From positions 124,001 through 188,000 of the forward strand of contig NZ_VOSC01000012.1 in assembly GCF_007997385.1 (NCBI RefSeq): a stretch of DNA of 64,000 bases, in the 5' to 3' direction. Both the position numbers and the translations under genes were made by a program. The stretch's first letter is position 1; the number at the start of each line of letters is the position of its first letter. A model generated the notes under the pieces. That model had not been told where the DNA came from. It saw nothing but the letters and a program-made list of their open reading frames with translations, and searched no databases. Source of the DNA: Seonamhaeicola algicola. Lineage in GTDB: Bacteria > Bacteroidota > Bacteroidia > Flavobacteriales > Flavobacteriaceae. Below are positions 27,723-37,775 of this stretch, one piece after another.

Positions 27723-28358
27723 CTACTTTCCGTTGAAAGTATTCATAGTATTGCTTACGCCAGCCAAAACAAATGATTGTATTAATTGGGTAGATTTTTG
27801 TAGGCGCTCTTTTAGTTTACTCATTTCATCATCATTCCATTCACCTAAAACATAATCTACTTGCCTGCCTTTACTAAAAGTATCACTTATGCCAAACCTA
27901 AAACGATTATAGGCTGTTGTATTTAGTTTTGCTTGTATGTCTTTTAAACCATTATGGCCACCATCACTTCCTTTAGTTTTTAACCTTAAGCTACCAAAGG
28001 GTAAGTTTAAATCATCTGTAATGATTAATAAATTTTCTAAAGGCACTTTTTCTTTTGTTAACCAATATTGCACAGCTTTTCCGCTTAAATTCATGTATGT
28101 GCTAGGTTTTAAAAAAATAATGGTACGCCCTTTTAATTTGTGTGATGTTACATCGCCCAATTTATCGGTTTGAAATGTTAGGTCTTCATTTTTTGCATAT
28201 GTATCTAACACTTTAAAGCCAATATTGTGGCGTGTATTTTCATATTTTTCTCCTATATTTCCTAAGCCTACTACTAAAAATTTTTTCATCTCGTTTTGTT
28301 CTTCAACACTAAAAGCACTTTGTCTTTTTTTTAATAAATTGAAAATAAATTTACACAT
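27723..28358 (-). CDS. pth: peptidyl-tRNA hydrolase
   Basis: 211 residues from the first ATG. The catalytic domain begins at an internal Met (codon 24, base 28289: MKKFLVVGLGNIGEKYENTR), which would give the usual 188 residues; the extra 23 residues (MCKFIFNLLKKRQ...) are basic-hydrophobic. Active-site His is in NTRHNIGF, and KPSTYMNLSGKAV and DDLNLPFGSLR are the other family motifs. It releases peptides from prematurely dropped peptidyl-tRNA. It follows rplY by 77 bases with a hairpin in between. Confidence 0.93.
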   Translation of the reverse strand: MCKFIFNLLKKRQSAFSVEEQNEMKKFLVVGLGNIGEKYENTRHNIGFKVLDTYAKNEDLTFQTDKLGDVTSHKLKGRTIIFLKPSTYMNLSGKAVQYWLTKEKVPLENLLIITDDLNLPFGSLRLKTKGSDGGHNGLKDIQAKLNTTAYNRFRFGISDTFSKGRQVDYVLGEWNDDEMSKLKERLQKSTQLIQSFVLAGVSNTMNTFNGK

Positions 28359-28385
28359 TGCATGTTACAAATTTGTGTAAAAATA

Positions 28386-28416
28386 AAAAAGCATCCTGAA
28401 AACAGAATGCTTTTTG
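28386..28416 (-). terminator. hairpin between rplY and pth
   Basis: AAAAAGCATTCTG and CAGGATGCTTTTTT (minus strand) pair over about 13 bases around TTTT and run into TTTTTTATTTTT. It should end or reduce rplY transcripts before pth. Confidence 0.7.
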
Positions 28417-28435
28417 TTATTTATAAGTTTGCTAC

Positions 28436-29053
28436 TTATGCTTCAGCTGCTGGTGCTTCTGCATCAGTTGTTTCATCTTCATCATCTTCATCTTCAACGT
28501 TCATAGAAGCTCTAGAACGTCTTACTTGACATACAACTGTGTTATCTGGGTGCATAAATTTGTATGCATCATTTTCTAAAGTAGTAATGTATAATTTACC
28601 CCCAATTTTTAAAGGCGTAATATCTGCCTCAATAAAATCTGGTAAGTTTGCTGGTAAAGCTTTTACTCTTAAGCTACGTTTGTTTTTACGTAAAACACCA
28701 CCATTTTTAACACCTCTAGAGTTACCTACAAATGATACTGGAATATCCATAGTAATTTCTTTATCATCAAATAACTGATAGAAATCTATGTGTAAAATTC
28801 TATCTGTTACAGGGTGAAACTGGATATCTTGTAAAATAGCATTGTAAGTTTCGCCGTTTTCTAAAGTAATTACAACTGTATGCGCATTTGGTGTGTAAAC
28901 CAAGTTAGAGAAGTCTAACTCTTGTGCTGCAAAATGCACTGGCTTGTCTCCTCCGTATAATACGCAAGGAACCTGTCCAGCATTACGTAAGGCTTTAGTT
29001 GCTTTTTTGCCCACGCTTTCTCTTTGAGATCCGTTGATTGTAATCGATTTCAT
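28436..29053 (-). CDS. rplY: 50S ribosomal protein L25 (Ctc type)
   Basis: 205 residues. N-terminal 5S rRNA-binding L25 domain (about 1-92: [28 protein letters not shown]), then the CTC beta domain (about 98-180: [20 protein letters not shown]), and an acidic tail rich in Asp, Glu and Ala. Length is as expected for the general-stress CTC type. It lies 50 bases downstream of prs, a conserved pairing. Confidence 0.96.
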   Translation of the reverse strand: MKSITINGSQRESVGKKATKALRNAGQVPCVLYGGDKPVHFAAQELDFSNLVYTPNAHTVVITLENGETYNAILQDIQFHPVTDRILHIDFYQLFDDKEITMDIPVSFVGNSRGVKNGGVLRKNKRSLRVKALPANLPDFIEADITPLKIGGKLYITTLENDAYKFMHPDNTVVCQVRRSRASMNVEDEDDEDETTDAEAPAAEA

Positions 29054-29103
29054 TTTCTATTTAAAATTTAATTAATATTCTATTTTTATAATGCCAACTA
29101 GCA

Positions 29104-30045
29104 TTACATTACAAATGTTGAACTAATAGAACTGTTGTTGTGTACTTTTTTCATAACATCGGCAAACAAATCTGCACAACTTAACACTCTAATTTTTTCG
29201 CTTTCTTGCGTTAGTGGTATAGAGTCTGTTACTATTAATTCTTCTAATTTAGATTTCTTTAAATTATCATACGCTTTACCCGATAATATTGGGTGTGTAC
29301 AAATTGCTCTTACACTTAAAGCGCCACGTTCCATCATTAAATCGGCTGCTTTAGTTAGCGTTCCTGCTGTATCAACCATATCATCAACAAGTACTACATT
29401 TTTTCCTGTAACATCACCTATTAATTCCATATGAGAAATTACATTGGCTTTTGCACGTTGCTTATAACATATAACAACATCACTTTTTAATGCTTTAGAA
29501 TATGAATATGCTCTTTTTGAACCTCCCATATCTGGCGATGCTATTGTTAGGTTATCTAAATTTAAACTTTGTAAGTATGGTAAAAATATGGTAGATGCAA
29601 ACAAATGATCAACTGGCTTTTCAAAAAAACCTTGTATTTGATCTGCATGTAAATCCATGGTAATTATACGGGTTGCACCTGCTGCTTCTAACATTTTAGC
29701 TACCAATTTTGCGGCAATTGGCACTCTTGGTTTGTCTTTTCTATCTTGTCTTGCCCAACCAAAATACGGCATAACAGCAGTTATATGTCTTGCTGAAGCA
29801 CGTTTAGCAGCATCAATCATTAACAACATTTCCATGAGGTTTTGTGGCCCTGGATTTGTTGAACCTATTATAAATATTCTGGCACCACGTATAGATTCTT
29901 CATATGATGGTTGAAACTCTCCATCACTGTATGTAGAAGTTATTACGTTACCTAAATCTTCGCCAAAAGCTTTAGCTATTTTCTTACCAAGAACTTCGCT
30001 TTGTGTACAGGCAAATATTTTAGCTTCGGTATTTACAGTAGGCAT
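29104..30045 (-). CDS. prs: ribose-phosphate pyrophosphokinase
   Basis: 313 residues. It makes PRPP from ribose-5-phosphate and ATP for nucleotide, His and Trp synthesis. Signature DLHADQIQGFF (about 130-140), the ATP flexible-loop region MPYFGWARQDRKDKPR and the PRPP-binding loop VVLVDDMVDTAGT are all present. The -7 box TAAATTTG lies 52 bases upstream on the minus strand. Confidence 0.97.
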   Translation of the reverse strand: MPTVNTEAKIFACTQSEVLGKKIAKAFGEDLGNVITSTYSDGEFQPSYEESIRGARIFIIGSTNPGPQNLMEMLLMIDAAKRASARHITAVMPYFGWARQDRKDKPRVPIAAKLVAKMLEAAGATRIITMDLHADQIQGFFEKPVDHLFASTIFLPYLQSLNLDNLTIASPDMGGSKRAYSYSKALKSDVVICYKQRAKANVISHMELIGDVTGKNVVLVDDMVDTAGTLTKAADLMMERGALSVRAICTHPILSGKAYDNLKKSKLEELIVTDSIPLTQESEKIRVLSCADLFADVMKKVHNNSSISSTFVM

Positions 30046-30096
30046 AGTTAATGTGTTGTTTTTTAGTATTTAAGCTACCCGTTTTTTAACGAGGTG

Positions 30097-30104
30097 CAAA
30101 TTTA
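30097..30104 (-). promoter_or_regulatory. -7 element upstream of prs
   Basis: On the minus strand the bases read TAAATTTG, matching TAnnTTTG, 52 bases before the prs start. No convincing TTG element is seen upstream. Confidence 0.4.
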
Positions 30105-30141
30105 TACATTTATTTTAACCTATAAAGTATTATGACTATAA

Positions 30142-30177
30142 TTTTTGTGCTTAATATTGAAAAAAAAACTATTTTTG
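30142..30177 (+). promoter_or_regulatory. promoter of tRNA-Leu
   Basis: TTTTTG (TTG at 30145-30147), 22 bases, then TATTTTTG at 30170-30177, fitting TTG-N17-23-TAnnTTTG. The tRNA begins 14 bases after the -7 box. Confidence 0.6.
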
Positions 30178-30190
30178 CTGTCCTTTAAAT

Positions 30191-30272
30191 GCTCAAGTGG
30201 CGGAATTGGTAGACGCGCTGGATTCAAAATCCAGTTTCTTCGGAAGTGTGGGTTCGATTCCCACCTTGAGTA
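30191..30272 (+). tRNA. tRNA-Leu (anticodon CAA)
   Basis: A full class II cloverleaf: acceptor arms GCTCAAG / CTTGAGT with a G-U first pair, D loop GGCGGAATTGGTAGACGC, anticodon stem CTGGA / TCCAG with loop TTCAAAA (anticodon CAA), variable arm TTC-TTCG-GAA, and T arm GTGGG-TTCGATT-CCCAC. CCA is not encoded. It reads UUG codons and is followed at once by a terminator. Confidence 0.95.
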
Positions 30273-30280
30273 CATATCTT

Positions 30281-30318
30281 AAAAAAGCTTCATTTTAACA
30301 ATGGAGCTTTTTCTTTTT
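30281..30318 (+). terminator. terminator after tRNA-Leu
   Basis: AAAAAGCTTCATT and AATGGAGCTTTTT form a 13-bp stem with one wobble pair around TTAAC, followed by TTCTTTTTT. Confidence 0.85.
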
Positions 30319-30591
30319 TAAGCAACTTTTAAAAACTTACTTAAAGGTTTAAGTTGCACTAAGCAACAACAAAACCTTAAAATAAATTCTGTTAAAACCC
30401 TTTATTTTACTGTAGTTTCAGCGCTTTAAAACAGTATACTATTTACCCAAAATTAAAAAAACAAAACACATAGAATACGCCATAAAAAACATTATTTTGT
30501 AAAAATTACCAATAAATAAATACTTTTAAGTTTACAAAACCATATTAAACCAAATCTCAACAGGTTTAATTTACCAACTAAACACTAAATT
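30319..30591 (+). promoter_or_regulatory. control region of the xylose operon
   Basis: 273 bases without a gene between the tRNA terminator and xylB. It holds two dyads that could bind a LacI-type dimer: ACTTAAA-GG-TTTAAGT (30339-30354) and an imperfect GTTTCAGCGCTTTAAAAC with a central CG (30415-30432). A possible promoter is TTG at 30497-30499, 21 bases, then TACTTTTA at 30521-30528 (seven of eight consensus bases). The operator calls are by symmetry only. Confidence 0.35.
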
Positions 30592-32076
30592 TTGTATTAC
30601 ATAGGATTAGATATTGGCAGTTCGTCTGTTAAAGTAGCACTGGTTAATGCCGCTTCTGGCAAGAACATTTTAAGCTTAAACGAGCCCGAAAATGAAATGG
30701 AAATTTTGGCGCTTCAAAATGATTGGGCAGAACAAGACCCCAATATGTGGTGGCAATATGCCTGTAAAGCTATAAAACGTGTTATTGTAGAAACTAATAT
30801 TGATGCCTCAAAAATATCGGGTATTGGTATTTCATACCAAATGCACGGTTTGGTTATTGTTAATAAAGATGGTAATCCGCTAAGAAATTCAATAATTTGG
30901 TGCGATAGTAGAGCCGTTGCCATAGGAAACGATGCCCATAAAGGTTTAGGCGAAGATTTTTGCGCAGAACATTTACTAAATTCTCCAGGGAATTTTACAG
31001 CTTCAAAATTAAAATGGGTAAAAGAAAATGAACCTGAAATTTATAAGCAAATTTATAAATACATGTTACCAGGTGATTATATTGCATATAAATTAACCGG
31101 CAATATTGTTACCACAAAAAACAGTTTATCTGAAGGTATTTTATGGGATTATAAAAATAACACATTAGCTGAATCTTTATTGAACTATTATGGTATTGAT
31201 AAAGATTTAACTCCAGCAATAGTTGATAATTTTACCAACCAAGGCGTAACTAATAAAAAAGCTTTTGAAGATACAGGAATACCCGAAGGTGTACCCGTAA
31301 ACTATAGGTCTGGAGACCAACCAAACAATGCACTATCGCTAAACATTTTTAACAATGGTGAAGTTGCTGCTACTGGTGGCACATCGGGCGTATTGTATGC
31401 GGTTTCAAACACCTTAAAATCTAAAGAATCTTCAAGAATTAATCATTTTACACACGTAAATTACACCAAAAACAACACTACTGTTGGTAAGCTTTTATGC
31501 ATTAACGGTTGCGGTATTATGTACCGCTGGCTCAAAGATAATATTGGCATAAATTCGTATGAAGCTATGAATAAAAAAGCTGCCGAGGTAGCTATTGGGT
31601 CTAATGGTGTTGCTATTATTCCTTTTGGAAATGGTGCTGAGCGCATGCTAAACAACAAAAATGTAGGCGCACATTTTTTAAATTTCAACCTAAATCTTCA
31701 TAATAATGCACATTTATGTAGGGCAGCTTTAGAAGGTATTGCCTTTGCCTTTGTATACGGAATGGAAATTTTAAAAAATGACAATGCCGAAATAAATGTA
31801 ATTAGAGCAGGTAACGACAACCTATTTAGAGCCGAAATTTTCTCAAATACTGTAGCCACTTTAATTGGCCATGACATTGAAATTTACAACACCACTGGAG
31901 CCGTTGGTGCCGCAAGAGCCGCAGGTTTAACCGATGGTGATTTTGAAAAATTTGGCGCTAATATTACTAATAACGATTATGTAATGACGTTTAAACCTTC
32001 TGAAAACAAAACGCCATACCTGCAAGCATATAAAAACTGGAAAAAAGAATTAGAAATTATATTAAAGAATAAATAA
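30592..32076 (+). CDS. xylB: xylulokinase
   Basis: 494 residues, FGGY family. It phosphorylates D-xylulose to xylulose-5-phosphate for the pentose phosphate pathway. N-terminal phosphate-binding motif [12 protein letters not shown] (8-19), substrate region [12 protein letters not shown], and the catalytic Asp in [10 protein letters not shown]. The start is a TTG, giving MYYIGLDIG; no ATG fits the family N-terminus. First gene of xylB-xylA-symporter, two bases before xylA. Confidence 0.93.
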   Translation: MYYIGLDIGSSSVKVALVNAASGKNILSLNEPENEMEILALQNDWAEQDPNMWWQYACKAIKRVIVETNIDASKISGIGISYQMHGLVIVNKDGNPLRNSIIWCDSRAVAIGNDAHKGLGEDFCAEHLLNSPGNFTASKLKWVKENEPEIYKQIYKYMLPGDYIAYKLTGNIVTTKNSLSEGILWDYKNNTLAESLLNYYGIDKDLTPAIVDNFTNQGVTNKKAFEDTGIPEGVPVNYRSGDQPNNALSLNIFNNGEVAATGGTSGVLYAVSNTLKSKESSRINHFTHVNYTKNNTTVGKLLCINGCGIMYRWLKDNIGINSYEAMNKKAAEVAIGSNGVAIIPFGNGAERMLNNKNVGAHFLNFNLNLHNNAHLCRAALEGIAFAFVYGMEILKNDNAEINVIRAGNDNLFRAEIFSNTVATLIGHDIEIYNTTGAVGAARAAGLTDGDFEKFGANITNNDYVMTFKPSENKTPYLQAYKNWKKELEIILKNK

Positions 32077-32078
32077 CA

Positions 32079-33386
32079 ATGGAATACTTTAAAGGCATTG
32101 ATGCTATTAAATACGAAGGAAAAGAATCTGATAACCCTTTAGCGTTTAAATATTATAACCCAGACCAAGTTGTGGCAGGAAAAACCATGCGCGAGCATTT
32201 TAAATTTGCCATTGCCTACTGGCATACGTTTTGCGGGCAAGGTGCAGACCCATTTGGTCCTGGAACACAAAATTTTGCTTGGGATAAAGCTTCAGACCCT
32301 ATTCAGGCTGCAAAAGATAAAGCTGATGCTGCTTTTGAATTCATTTCTAAAATGGGATTTGATTATTTCTGTTTTCATGATTTTGATTTAGTACAAGAGG
32401 CACCAACTTTAGCGGAATCTGAAAAAAGGCTTCAAACCATTGTTGAATATATCAAAGAGAAAAAAGCCGAAACAGGCAAAAAACTACTTTGGGGTACTGC
32501 CAACTGTTTTTCTAATCCAAGATACATGAACGGTGCTGCTACCAACCCAGATTTTAATGTGGTTGCCAGAGCAGGCGCACAAATAAAATTAGCTTTAGAT
32601 GCTACCATTGCATTAAACGGTGAAAACTATGTGTTTTGGGGCGGTCGTGAAGGCTATATGTCTTTATTAAATACAGACATGAAACGTGAGTTAGACCACA
32701 TGGCGCAGCTCCTTACAATGGCTAGAGATTATGCTAGAGGTCAAGGGTTTAATGGTACTTTCTTTATTGAACCAAAACCTATGGAACCAATGAAACATCA
32801 GTATGATTTTGATGCTGCAACAGCTATCGGGTTCTTGAAAGAATATGGTTTAGATAAAGATTTCAAAATGAATATTGAAGTTAACCATGCTACATTAGCA
32901 CAACACACATTTCAGCATGAATTAGAAGTATCTGCCGCTGCAGGCATGTTAGGAAGTATTGATGCTAACCGAGGTGATTACCAAAATGGTTGGGATACAG
33001 ACCAGTTCCCAAACAACATCCAAGAAACTACCGAGGCTATGTTAGTATTCCTAAAAGCAGGTGGTTTACAAGGTGGAGGTGTTAATTTTGATGCTAAAAT
33101 TAGAAGAAACTCAACAGATTTAGAAGATGTTTTCTTAGCTCATATTGGTGGTGCCGATACCTTTGCACGTGCTTTAATTACTGCAGATAAAATCATATCT
33201 TCTTCACAATATAACAACTTAAGAACTGAACGTTATAGTTCTTTTGACACTGGAAAAGGCAAAGATTTTGAAGCTGGAAAATTAGATTTAAAAGCGCTTT
33301 ATAATATTGCTAATGATAATGGTGAGTTGCCTTTAACTAGTGGTAAGCAAGAGTTATTCGAAAATATTATTAACCAATACATTTAA
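32079..33386 (+). CDS. xylA: xylose isomerase
   Basis: 435 residues, the long class II type. It converts D-xylose to D-xylulose in the cytoplasm. The catalytic His is in FCFHDFD (H100), metal ligands are in FIEPKPMEP and [10 protein letters not shown], and the second metal site is in [20 protein letters not shown]. The lid Trp is in [10 protein letters not shown]. It is flanked by two-base gaps on both sides within the operon. Confidence 0.97.
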   Translation: MEYFKGIDAIKYEGKESDNPLAFKYYNPDQVVAGKTMREHFKFAIAYWHTFCGQGADPFGPGTQNFAWDKASDPIQAAKDKADAAFEFISKMGFDYFCFHDFDLVQEAPTLAESEKRLQTIVEYIKEKKAETGKKLLWGTANCFSNPRYMNGAATNPDFNVVARAGAQIKLALDATIALNGENYVFWGGREGYMSLLNTDMKRELDHMAQLLTMARDYARGQGFNGTFFIEPKPMEPMKHQYDFDAATAIGFLKEYGLDKDFKMNIEVNHATLAQHTFQHELEVSAAAGMLGSIDANRGDYQNGWDTDQFPNNIQETTEAMLVFLKAGGLQGGGVNFDAKIRRNSTDLEDVFLAHIGGADTFARALITADKIISSSQYNNLRTERYSSFDTGKGKDFEAGKLDLKALYNIANDNGELPLTSGKQELFENIINQYI

Positions 33387-33388
33387 TT

Positions 33389-35041
33389 ATGAGTTCGGTA
33401 TTAGAAGGATTAGATTGGGTTGTTTTAGGTATCTATTTTTTAGCCCTTGTAGCTGTTGCCGTTTGGGTAGTGCTTCAAAAAAACAAAAACACCGAAGATT
33501 ATTTTTTAGCAGGTAGAAACGTTGGCTGGTTTGTAATTGGTGCTTCAATTTTTGCTTCTAATATTGGCTCCGAACATGTTGTAGGGCTTGCGGGCACAGG
33601 GTTTGAATCTGGTACACCCATGGCTCACTACGAGTTACATGCTTGGATAGTTTTACTTCTTGGCTGGTTATTCTTGCCATTTTACATAAGAAGTGGGGCT
33701 TTTACAATGCCTGAATTTTTAGAGAAACGATTTGACGCACGTTCTCGTTGGTTTTTATCCGTTTTCTCATTAGTTGCTTATGTGCTTACAAAAGTATCTG
33801 TAACCATATATGCCGGTGGTATTGTGGTTTCTGAATTATTAGGAATTCCTTTCTGGTATGGTGCCATTGGCATTGTAGTTTTTACAGGTATTTACACTGT
33901 AGTTGGCGGTATGAAGGCTGTAATTTATACTGAAACTTTACAAACTGTTATACTCATTTTAGGCTCTATAATCATTACTTTTTTAGGGTTACAAGAAGTT
34001 GGTGGATGGGGACAATTGCGTGAAACTGTAACATCTGTAAGTCCTGATCATTTTAATATGTGGCGCCCCATGAGCGATCCGCAATTTCCATGGACAGGCT
34101 TACTCATTGGAGGCACTATTGTAGGTATTTGGTATTGGTGTACAGACCAATATATTGTACAACGCACATTGGCCGCTAACAACATTAAAATTGGTAGACG
34201 AGGCGCTATTTTTGGCGCTTATTTAAAACTATTACCTATTTTAATTTTCTTAATACCTGGTATTATTGCTTTTGCTTTATCAATTCAAAATCCTGAAATG
34301 TTTTCGGTTGAAAAGGCAGATAGAGCGTTCCCAATGCTTGTAAAAACACTTTTACCTGTTGGTTTAAAAGGTTTGGTAGCTGGAGGTTTAATGGCTGCTT
34401 TAATGAGTTCGTTAGCATCTGTTTTTAACTCGTGCTCTACAATTTTCACAATAGACATTTATAAGAAGCTAAAACCTAATATGACCGAAGCTAAACTGGT
34501 TAAAATAGGACAAATAGCAACGGGATTCATTGTTATCTTAGGAATTATTTGGATTCCTATAATGGAAAAAATTGGTGGAGGTGTTATGTATCAATACCTT
34601 CAAAATGTACAATCATACATTGCACCACCTGTAACAGCTGTTTTTCTTTTAGGTATTATTTGGAAACGCGTAAACGCCAAAGCTGCTATTACAACGCTTT
34701 TAGCTGGGTTATTTTTATTAATTCTTCGTTTAGGTTCTGAAATTTATTTTCAACCACAAATTGCTGCTGGCGAAGAATTGAACAACTTAATGTATGGTTT
34801 TGCAACTATTAATTTTGCGCACATGGCCATATTTATGTTTATCTTTTCTGTAATACTTTGTATCTCGGTAAGTTTAGCAACAAACGCTCCTGATTATAAA
34901 GCTATTGTTGGCCTATCATTTGGAACACTTACTGAAGAGCAAAAACAAGAAAACAAAGGAAGTTATGATACAATTGATATTGTGTTATCTATAATATTAG
35001 TTATTCTGGTAATTGGTGTTTTAAGCTATTTTACAGGATAA
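33389..35041 (+). CDS. sodium:solute symporter, probable xylose transporter
   Basis: 550 residues with about 14 membrane helices. Family features: FLAGRNVGWFVIGASIFASN (sodium-coupled SSS N-terminal signature), TVVGGMKAVIYTETLQ and MAALMSSLASVFNSCST. The SGLT-type subset carries sugars, and its place two bases after xylA makes D-xylose the likely substrate, by context. It is in the inner membrane; the operon ends at the terminator behind it. Confidence 0.9.
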   Translation: MSSVLEGLDWVVLGIYFLALVAVAVWVVLQKNKNTEDYFLAGRNVGWFVIGASIFASNIGSEHVVGLAGTGFESGTPMAHYELHAWIVLLLGWLFLPFYIRSGAFTMPEFLEKRFDARSRWFLSVFSLVAYVLTKVSVTIYAGGIVVSELLGIPFWYGAIGIVVFTGIYTVVGGMKAVIYTETLQTVILILGSIIITFLGLQEVGGWGQLRETVTSVSPDHFNMWRPMSDPQFPWTGLLIGGTIVGIWYWCTDQYIVQRTLAANNIKIGRRGAIFGAYLKLLPILIFLIPGIIAFALSIQNPEMFSVEKADRAFPMLVKTLLPVGLKGLVAGGLMAALMSSLASVFNSCSTIFTIDIYKKLKPNMTEAKLVKIGQIATGFIVILGIIWIPIMEKIGGGVMYQYLQNVQSYIAPPVTAVFLLGIIWKRVNAKAAITTLLAGLFLLILRLGSEIYFQPQIAAGEELNNLMYGFATINFAHMAIFMFIFSVILCISVSLATNAPDYKAIVGLSFGTLTEEQKQENKGSYDTIDIVLSIILVILVIGVLSYFTG

Positions 35042-35065
35042 TTATTTTTTGTTAATTAAGTTTTT

Positions 35066-35104
35066 AAAAAGCCCTGTTAATATTATTCTAACAGGGCTTT
35101 TTAT
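35066..35104. terminator. bidirectional terminator between the xylose operon and its regulator
   Basis: AAAAAGCCCTGTTA and TAACAGGGCTTTTT form a perfect 14-bp stem with a nine-base loop and T-runs on both strands, suited to stop both convergent transcripts. Confidence 0.9.
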
Positions 35105-35110
35105 TTAGTT

Positions 35111-36133
35111 TTATGCTAACTTTTTAGTGCTTTCGCGTTCAATTAAGCTCGTTTTAACCACTTTTGTTTCAAAAGGGATTTCAGTGGTGCTTTCCAATCT
35201 TTTTATTAGCATTGTTGCAGCTGTTTCACCAATGTATTTAGCATGCTGACTAATGGTTGTTATTTTAGGCGATACATATTGTGGTAATGGCCCATTTGTA
35301 AAACAGATTATAGATAAATTTTCTGGTATTTGGTATTTCATACGTTTTACCAATTCTAATGATTGTACCGCGCTACTTTCTTCTAAACACAACAACCCAT
35401 CAATAGTTTTATCGGCTAAAACAATTTTCATAGCTGTTTCAAAGTCTTCATTTTTGCCAATTTTCACAATATGCTTAGGGTTAATAGTTATGTTATTTTC
35501 AATTAATGCCTGTTCATAACCTTGTGCTCTTAGTTTTCCAACGCTTAAATTATCAATTACAGATATTAAAGCAATACGCTTGCAACCTGTTTTTATTAAA
35601 TGGTTGGTAGCATGACGCGCACCTTCAAAATCATCAACAATAACTTTATCGCATGTAATTTCATCAGTAACACGGTCAAACATTACCAAAGGCACCCCTT
35701 CATTTATAGCATTTTTTAAGTGCTGATATTGTTCTTTTTCTTGTGTTTCTTCGGCTAATGAAATTATAAAACCATCTAACGTGCCATTTTTTAAAAGCTC
35801 CATAGTTTTAAGTTCTTTTTCATGTGATTCGTTTGAAATACACGAAATTAAACTATACCCTTTTTCAGCAGCTTTTTCCTCAATACCTACAAATACTTTA
35901 GCAAAAAAGTTATTCATAATATTGGGTATAATAACACCAATAGTTTTAGTTTTTTTATTAAGCAAACTAAGAGCTACGCTGTTGGGCTTATAGTTATGAG
36001 CCCTAGCATATTGTTGTATTTTTTCTTTAGTTTTAACACTAATTTCATAGCTATCATTTAATGCTTTTGATACTGTTGCTATAGATACTTCAAACTCATT
36101 AGCTATATGCTTAAGTGTTATACGCTTCTTCAT
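35111..36133 (-). CDS. LacI-family transcriptional regulator (probable xylose regulator)
   Basis: 340 residues. N-terminal LacI helix-turn-helix (TLKHIANEFEVSIATVSKAL, about 4-23) with the hinge KPNSVALSLL, then a periplasmic-binding-protein-like effector domain (TIGVIIPNIMNNFFAKVFVG ...) . It sits tail to tail with the xylose operon, so control of that operon by a xylose-derived ligand is likely but inferred. CcpA-like or other sugar roles cannot be excluded. Confidence 0.88.
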   Translation of the reverse strand: MKKRITLKHIANEFEVSIATVSKALNDSYEISVKTKEKIQQYARAHNYKPNSVALSLLNKKTKTIGVIIPNIMNNFFAKVFVGIEEKAAEKGYSLISCISNESHEKELKTMELLKNGTLDGFIISLAEETQEKEQYQHLKNAINEGVPLVMFDRVTDEITCDKVIVDDFEGARHATNHLIKTGCKRIALISVIDNLSVGKLRAQGYEQALIENNITINPKHIVKIGKNEDFETAMKIVLADKTIDGLLCLEESSAVQSLELVKRMKYQIPENLSIICFTNGPLPQYVSPKITTISQHAKYIGETAATMLIKRLESTTEIPFETKVVKTSLIERESTKKLA

Positions 36134-36223
36134 TTTTAAAATAGAAAAGTAGGCTAATTTAGGTATTTATTAAATTTATTTATTACTTATGCTTAGTATT
36201 TTATGCGCTTTACTTGTTTTAAT

Positions 36224-36231
36224 TACCTTTG
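36224..36231 (+). promoter_or_regulatory. -7 element upstream of yicC
   Basis: TACCTTTG matches TAnnTTTG, 21 bases before the start at 36253. No clear TTG at the expected distance. Confidence 0.45.
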
Positions 36232-36252
36232 TAGAACTTAATACACACGTTT

Positions 36253-37110
36253 ATGATTTATTCAATGACAGGTTACGGAAAATCTGTTTTGCAACTGCCT
36301 ACCAAAAAAATTACTATAGAGCTAAAATCTCTAAACAGTAAAAATCTTGATTTAAACGCAAGAATGCCTTCTATTTACAGAGAAAAAGAATTGGCCATTA
36401 GAAAACAATTAGCCGATGCTTTGGTGCGTGGAAAAATAGATTTTTCAATTTATGTTGAAGTTACAGGCGAAGACACCTCATCTCAAATTAACAAACCTGT
36501 TGTAAAACAATACATAAACCAATTAAAAGACGTTGTTGATGGTGATGCCATTGAACTATTAAAAATGGCCGTAAGGTTTCCCGATGCCTTAAATACTGTA
36601 AGAGAAGAAATTGATGATAACGAATGGAAAGCCATACAAACCGAAATTAACAATGCCGTTACTAAACTAACAGCATACAGGTTAGATGAAGGAAATGTTT
36701 TAGAAAAAGACTTTACAGAACGTGTTAGCACAATTGAAAATATTCTTGAAAAAGTAATTGAAATGGACCCGCTTCGTGTTGAAGCCGTTAGAGAACGTTT
36801 ACTTAAAGGTGTTGAAGAATTAAAAGAAAAATACGACGAAAACCGTTTTGAGCAAGAATTGGTGTATTACATTGAAAAGTTTGATATTACCGAAGAAAAA
36901 GTCCGTTTAAAAAACCACTTAAACTATTTTATTGAAACTTTAAAAACTAAAGATTCTAACGGAAAAAAATTAGGATTTATTAGCCAAGAAATAGGCCGAG
37001 AAATAAACACCATTGGCTCTAAAAGTAATTATGCACCCATGCAACAATTGGTTGTACAAATGAAAGATGAGCTTGAAAAAATTAAAGAACAATTATTAAA
37101 TGTGCTTTAA
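36253..37110 (+). CDS. YicC/YloC family endoribonuclease
   Basis: 285 residues. The opening MIYSMTGYGKS and LKSLNSKNLDLNARMP, and the C-terminal GKKLGFISQEIGREINTIGSKSNY-type DUF1732 region, define the YicC family. E. coli YicC and its Clostridium relative are reported as endoribonucleases. It heads the conserved yicC-gmk-nadD group, 75 bases before gmk. Confidence 0.92.
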   Translation: MIYSMTGYGKSVLQLPTKKITIELKSLNSKNLDLNARMPSIYREKELAIRKQLADALVRGKIDFSIYVEVTGEDTSSQINKPVVKQYINQLKDVVDGDAIELLKMAVRFPDALNTVREEIDDNEWKAIQTEINNAVTKLTAYRLDEGNVLEKDFTERVSTIENILEKVIEMDPLRVEAVRERLLKGVEELKEKYDENRFEQELVYYIEKFDITEEKVRLKNHLNYFIETLKTKDSNGKKLGFISQEIGREINTIGSKSNYAPMQQLVVQMKDELEKIKEQLLNVL

Positions 37111-37185
37111 TTTTAAGCAAACCTTTTTTAGTAAAACAATAAAAAGGTTAAACTTATTTAAACCTCAATTCAAAAAACATAACTT

Positions 37186-37773
37186 TTGGAAAACAACACA
37201 ACAAAACAAGGTAAACTCATAGTATTTTCAGCACCATCAGGTTCAGGAAAAACAACCATTGTTAGGCATTTATTAAGCAAACCAGAATTAAATTTAGAAT
37301 TTTCAATATCGGCAACCTCTCGTGATAAACGTGGCACTGAGGTAAACGGAAAAGATTATTATTTTCTTTCGGCAAAAGATTTTAAAACCAAAATTAAAAA
37401 CGAAGAATTTTTAGAGTGGGAAGAAGTGTATAGAGATAACTTTTACGGCACTTTAAAAACCGAAGTAGAGCGTATTTGGGCCATGGGCAAACATGTTATT
37501 TTTGATATTGACGTATCTGGTGGCTTGCGTATAAAACGCAAATACCCTGAACAAACTTTAGCTATTTTTGTTAAACCACCAAGTATTGATGAGCTTAAAA
37601 TAAGACTAAAAAAACGCAAAACTGAAAGCCCAGAAAAAATAAGCATGCGTGTTGCTAAAGCCTCGGCCGAATTAGCAACAGCACCTCTATTTGATGAAAT
37701 TGTTATTAATGATAATTTAGAAAGCGCCTTTAAAGATGCACATACACTGGTAAGTAATTTTATAAATTCATAA
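37186..37773 (+). CDS. gmk: guanylate kinase
   Basis: 195 residues from a TTG start; no ATG lies before the P-loop. It converts GMP to GDP. P-loop SAPSGSGKTTIV (about 15-26), GMP-binding segments SATSRDKRGTEVNGKDY and WEEVYRDNFYGT, and the DIDVSGGLRIKRKYP region are all present. Upstream is an alternative non-ATG frame only. It is two bases before nadD. Confidence 0.95.
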   Translation: MENNTTKQGKLIVFSAPSGSGKTTIVRHLLSKPELNLEFSISATSRDKRGTEVNGKDYYFLSAKDFKTKIKNEEFLEWEEVYRDNFYGTLKTEVERIWAMGKHVIFDIDVSGGLRIKRKYPEQTLAIFVKPPSIDELKIRLKKRKTESPEKISMRVAKASAELATAPLFDEIVINDNLESAFKDAHTLVSNFINS

Positions 37774-37775
37774 AC

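Noticed and set aside
30319-30420. A second tRNA or tmRNA after tRNA-Leu.
   Set aside because: No acceptor, D or T arm can be drawn in this stretch; the only stems are the terminator and short dyads.
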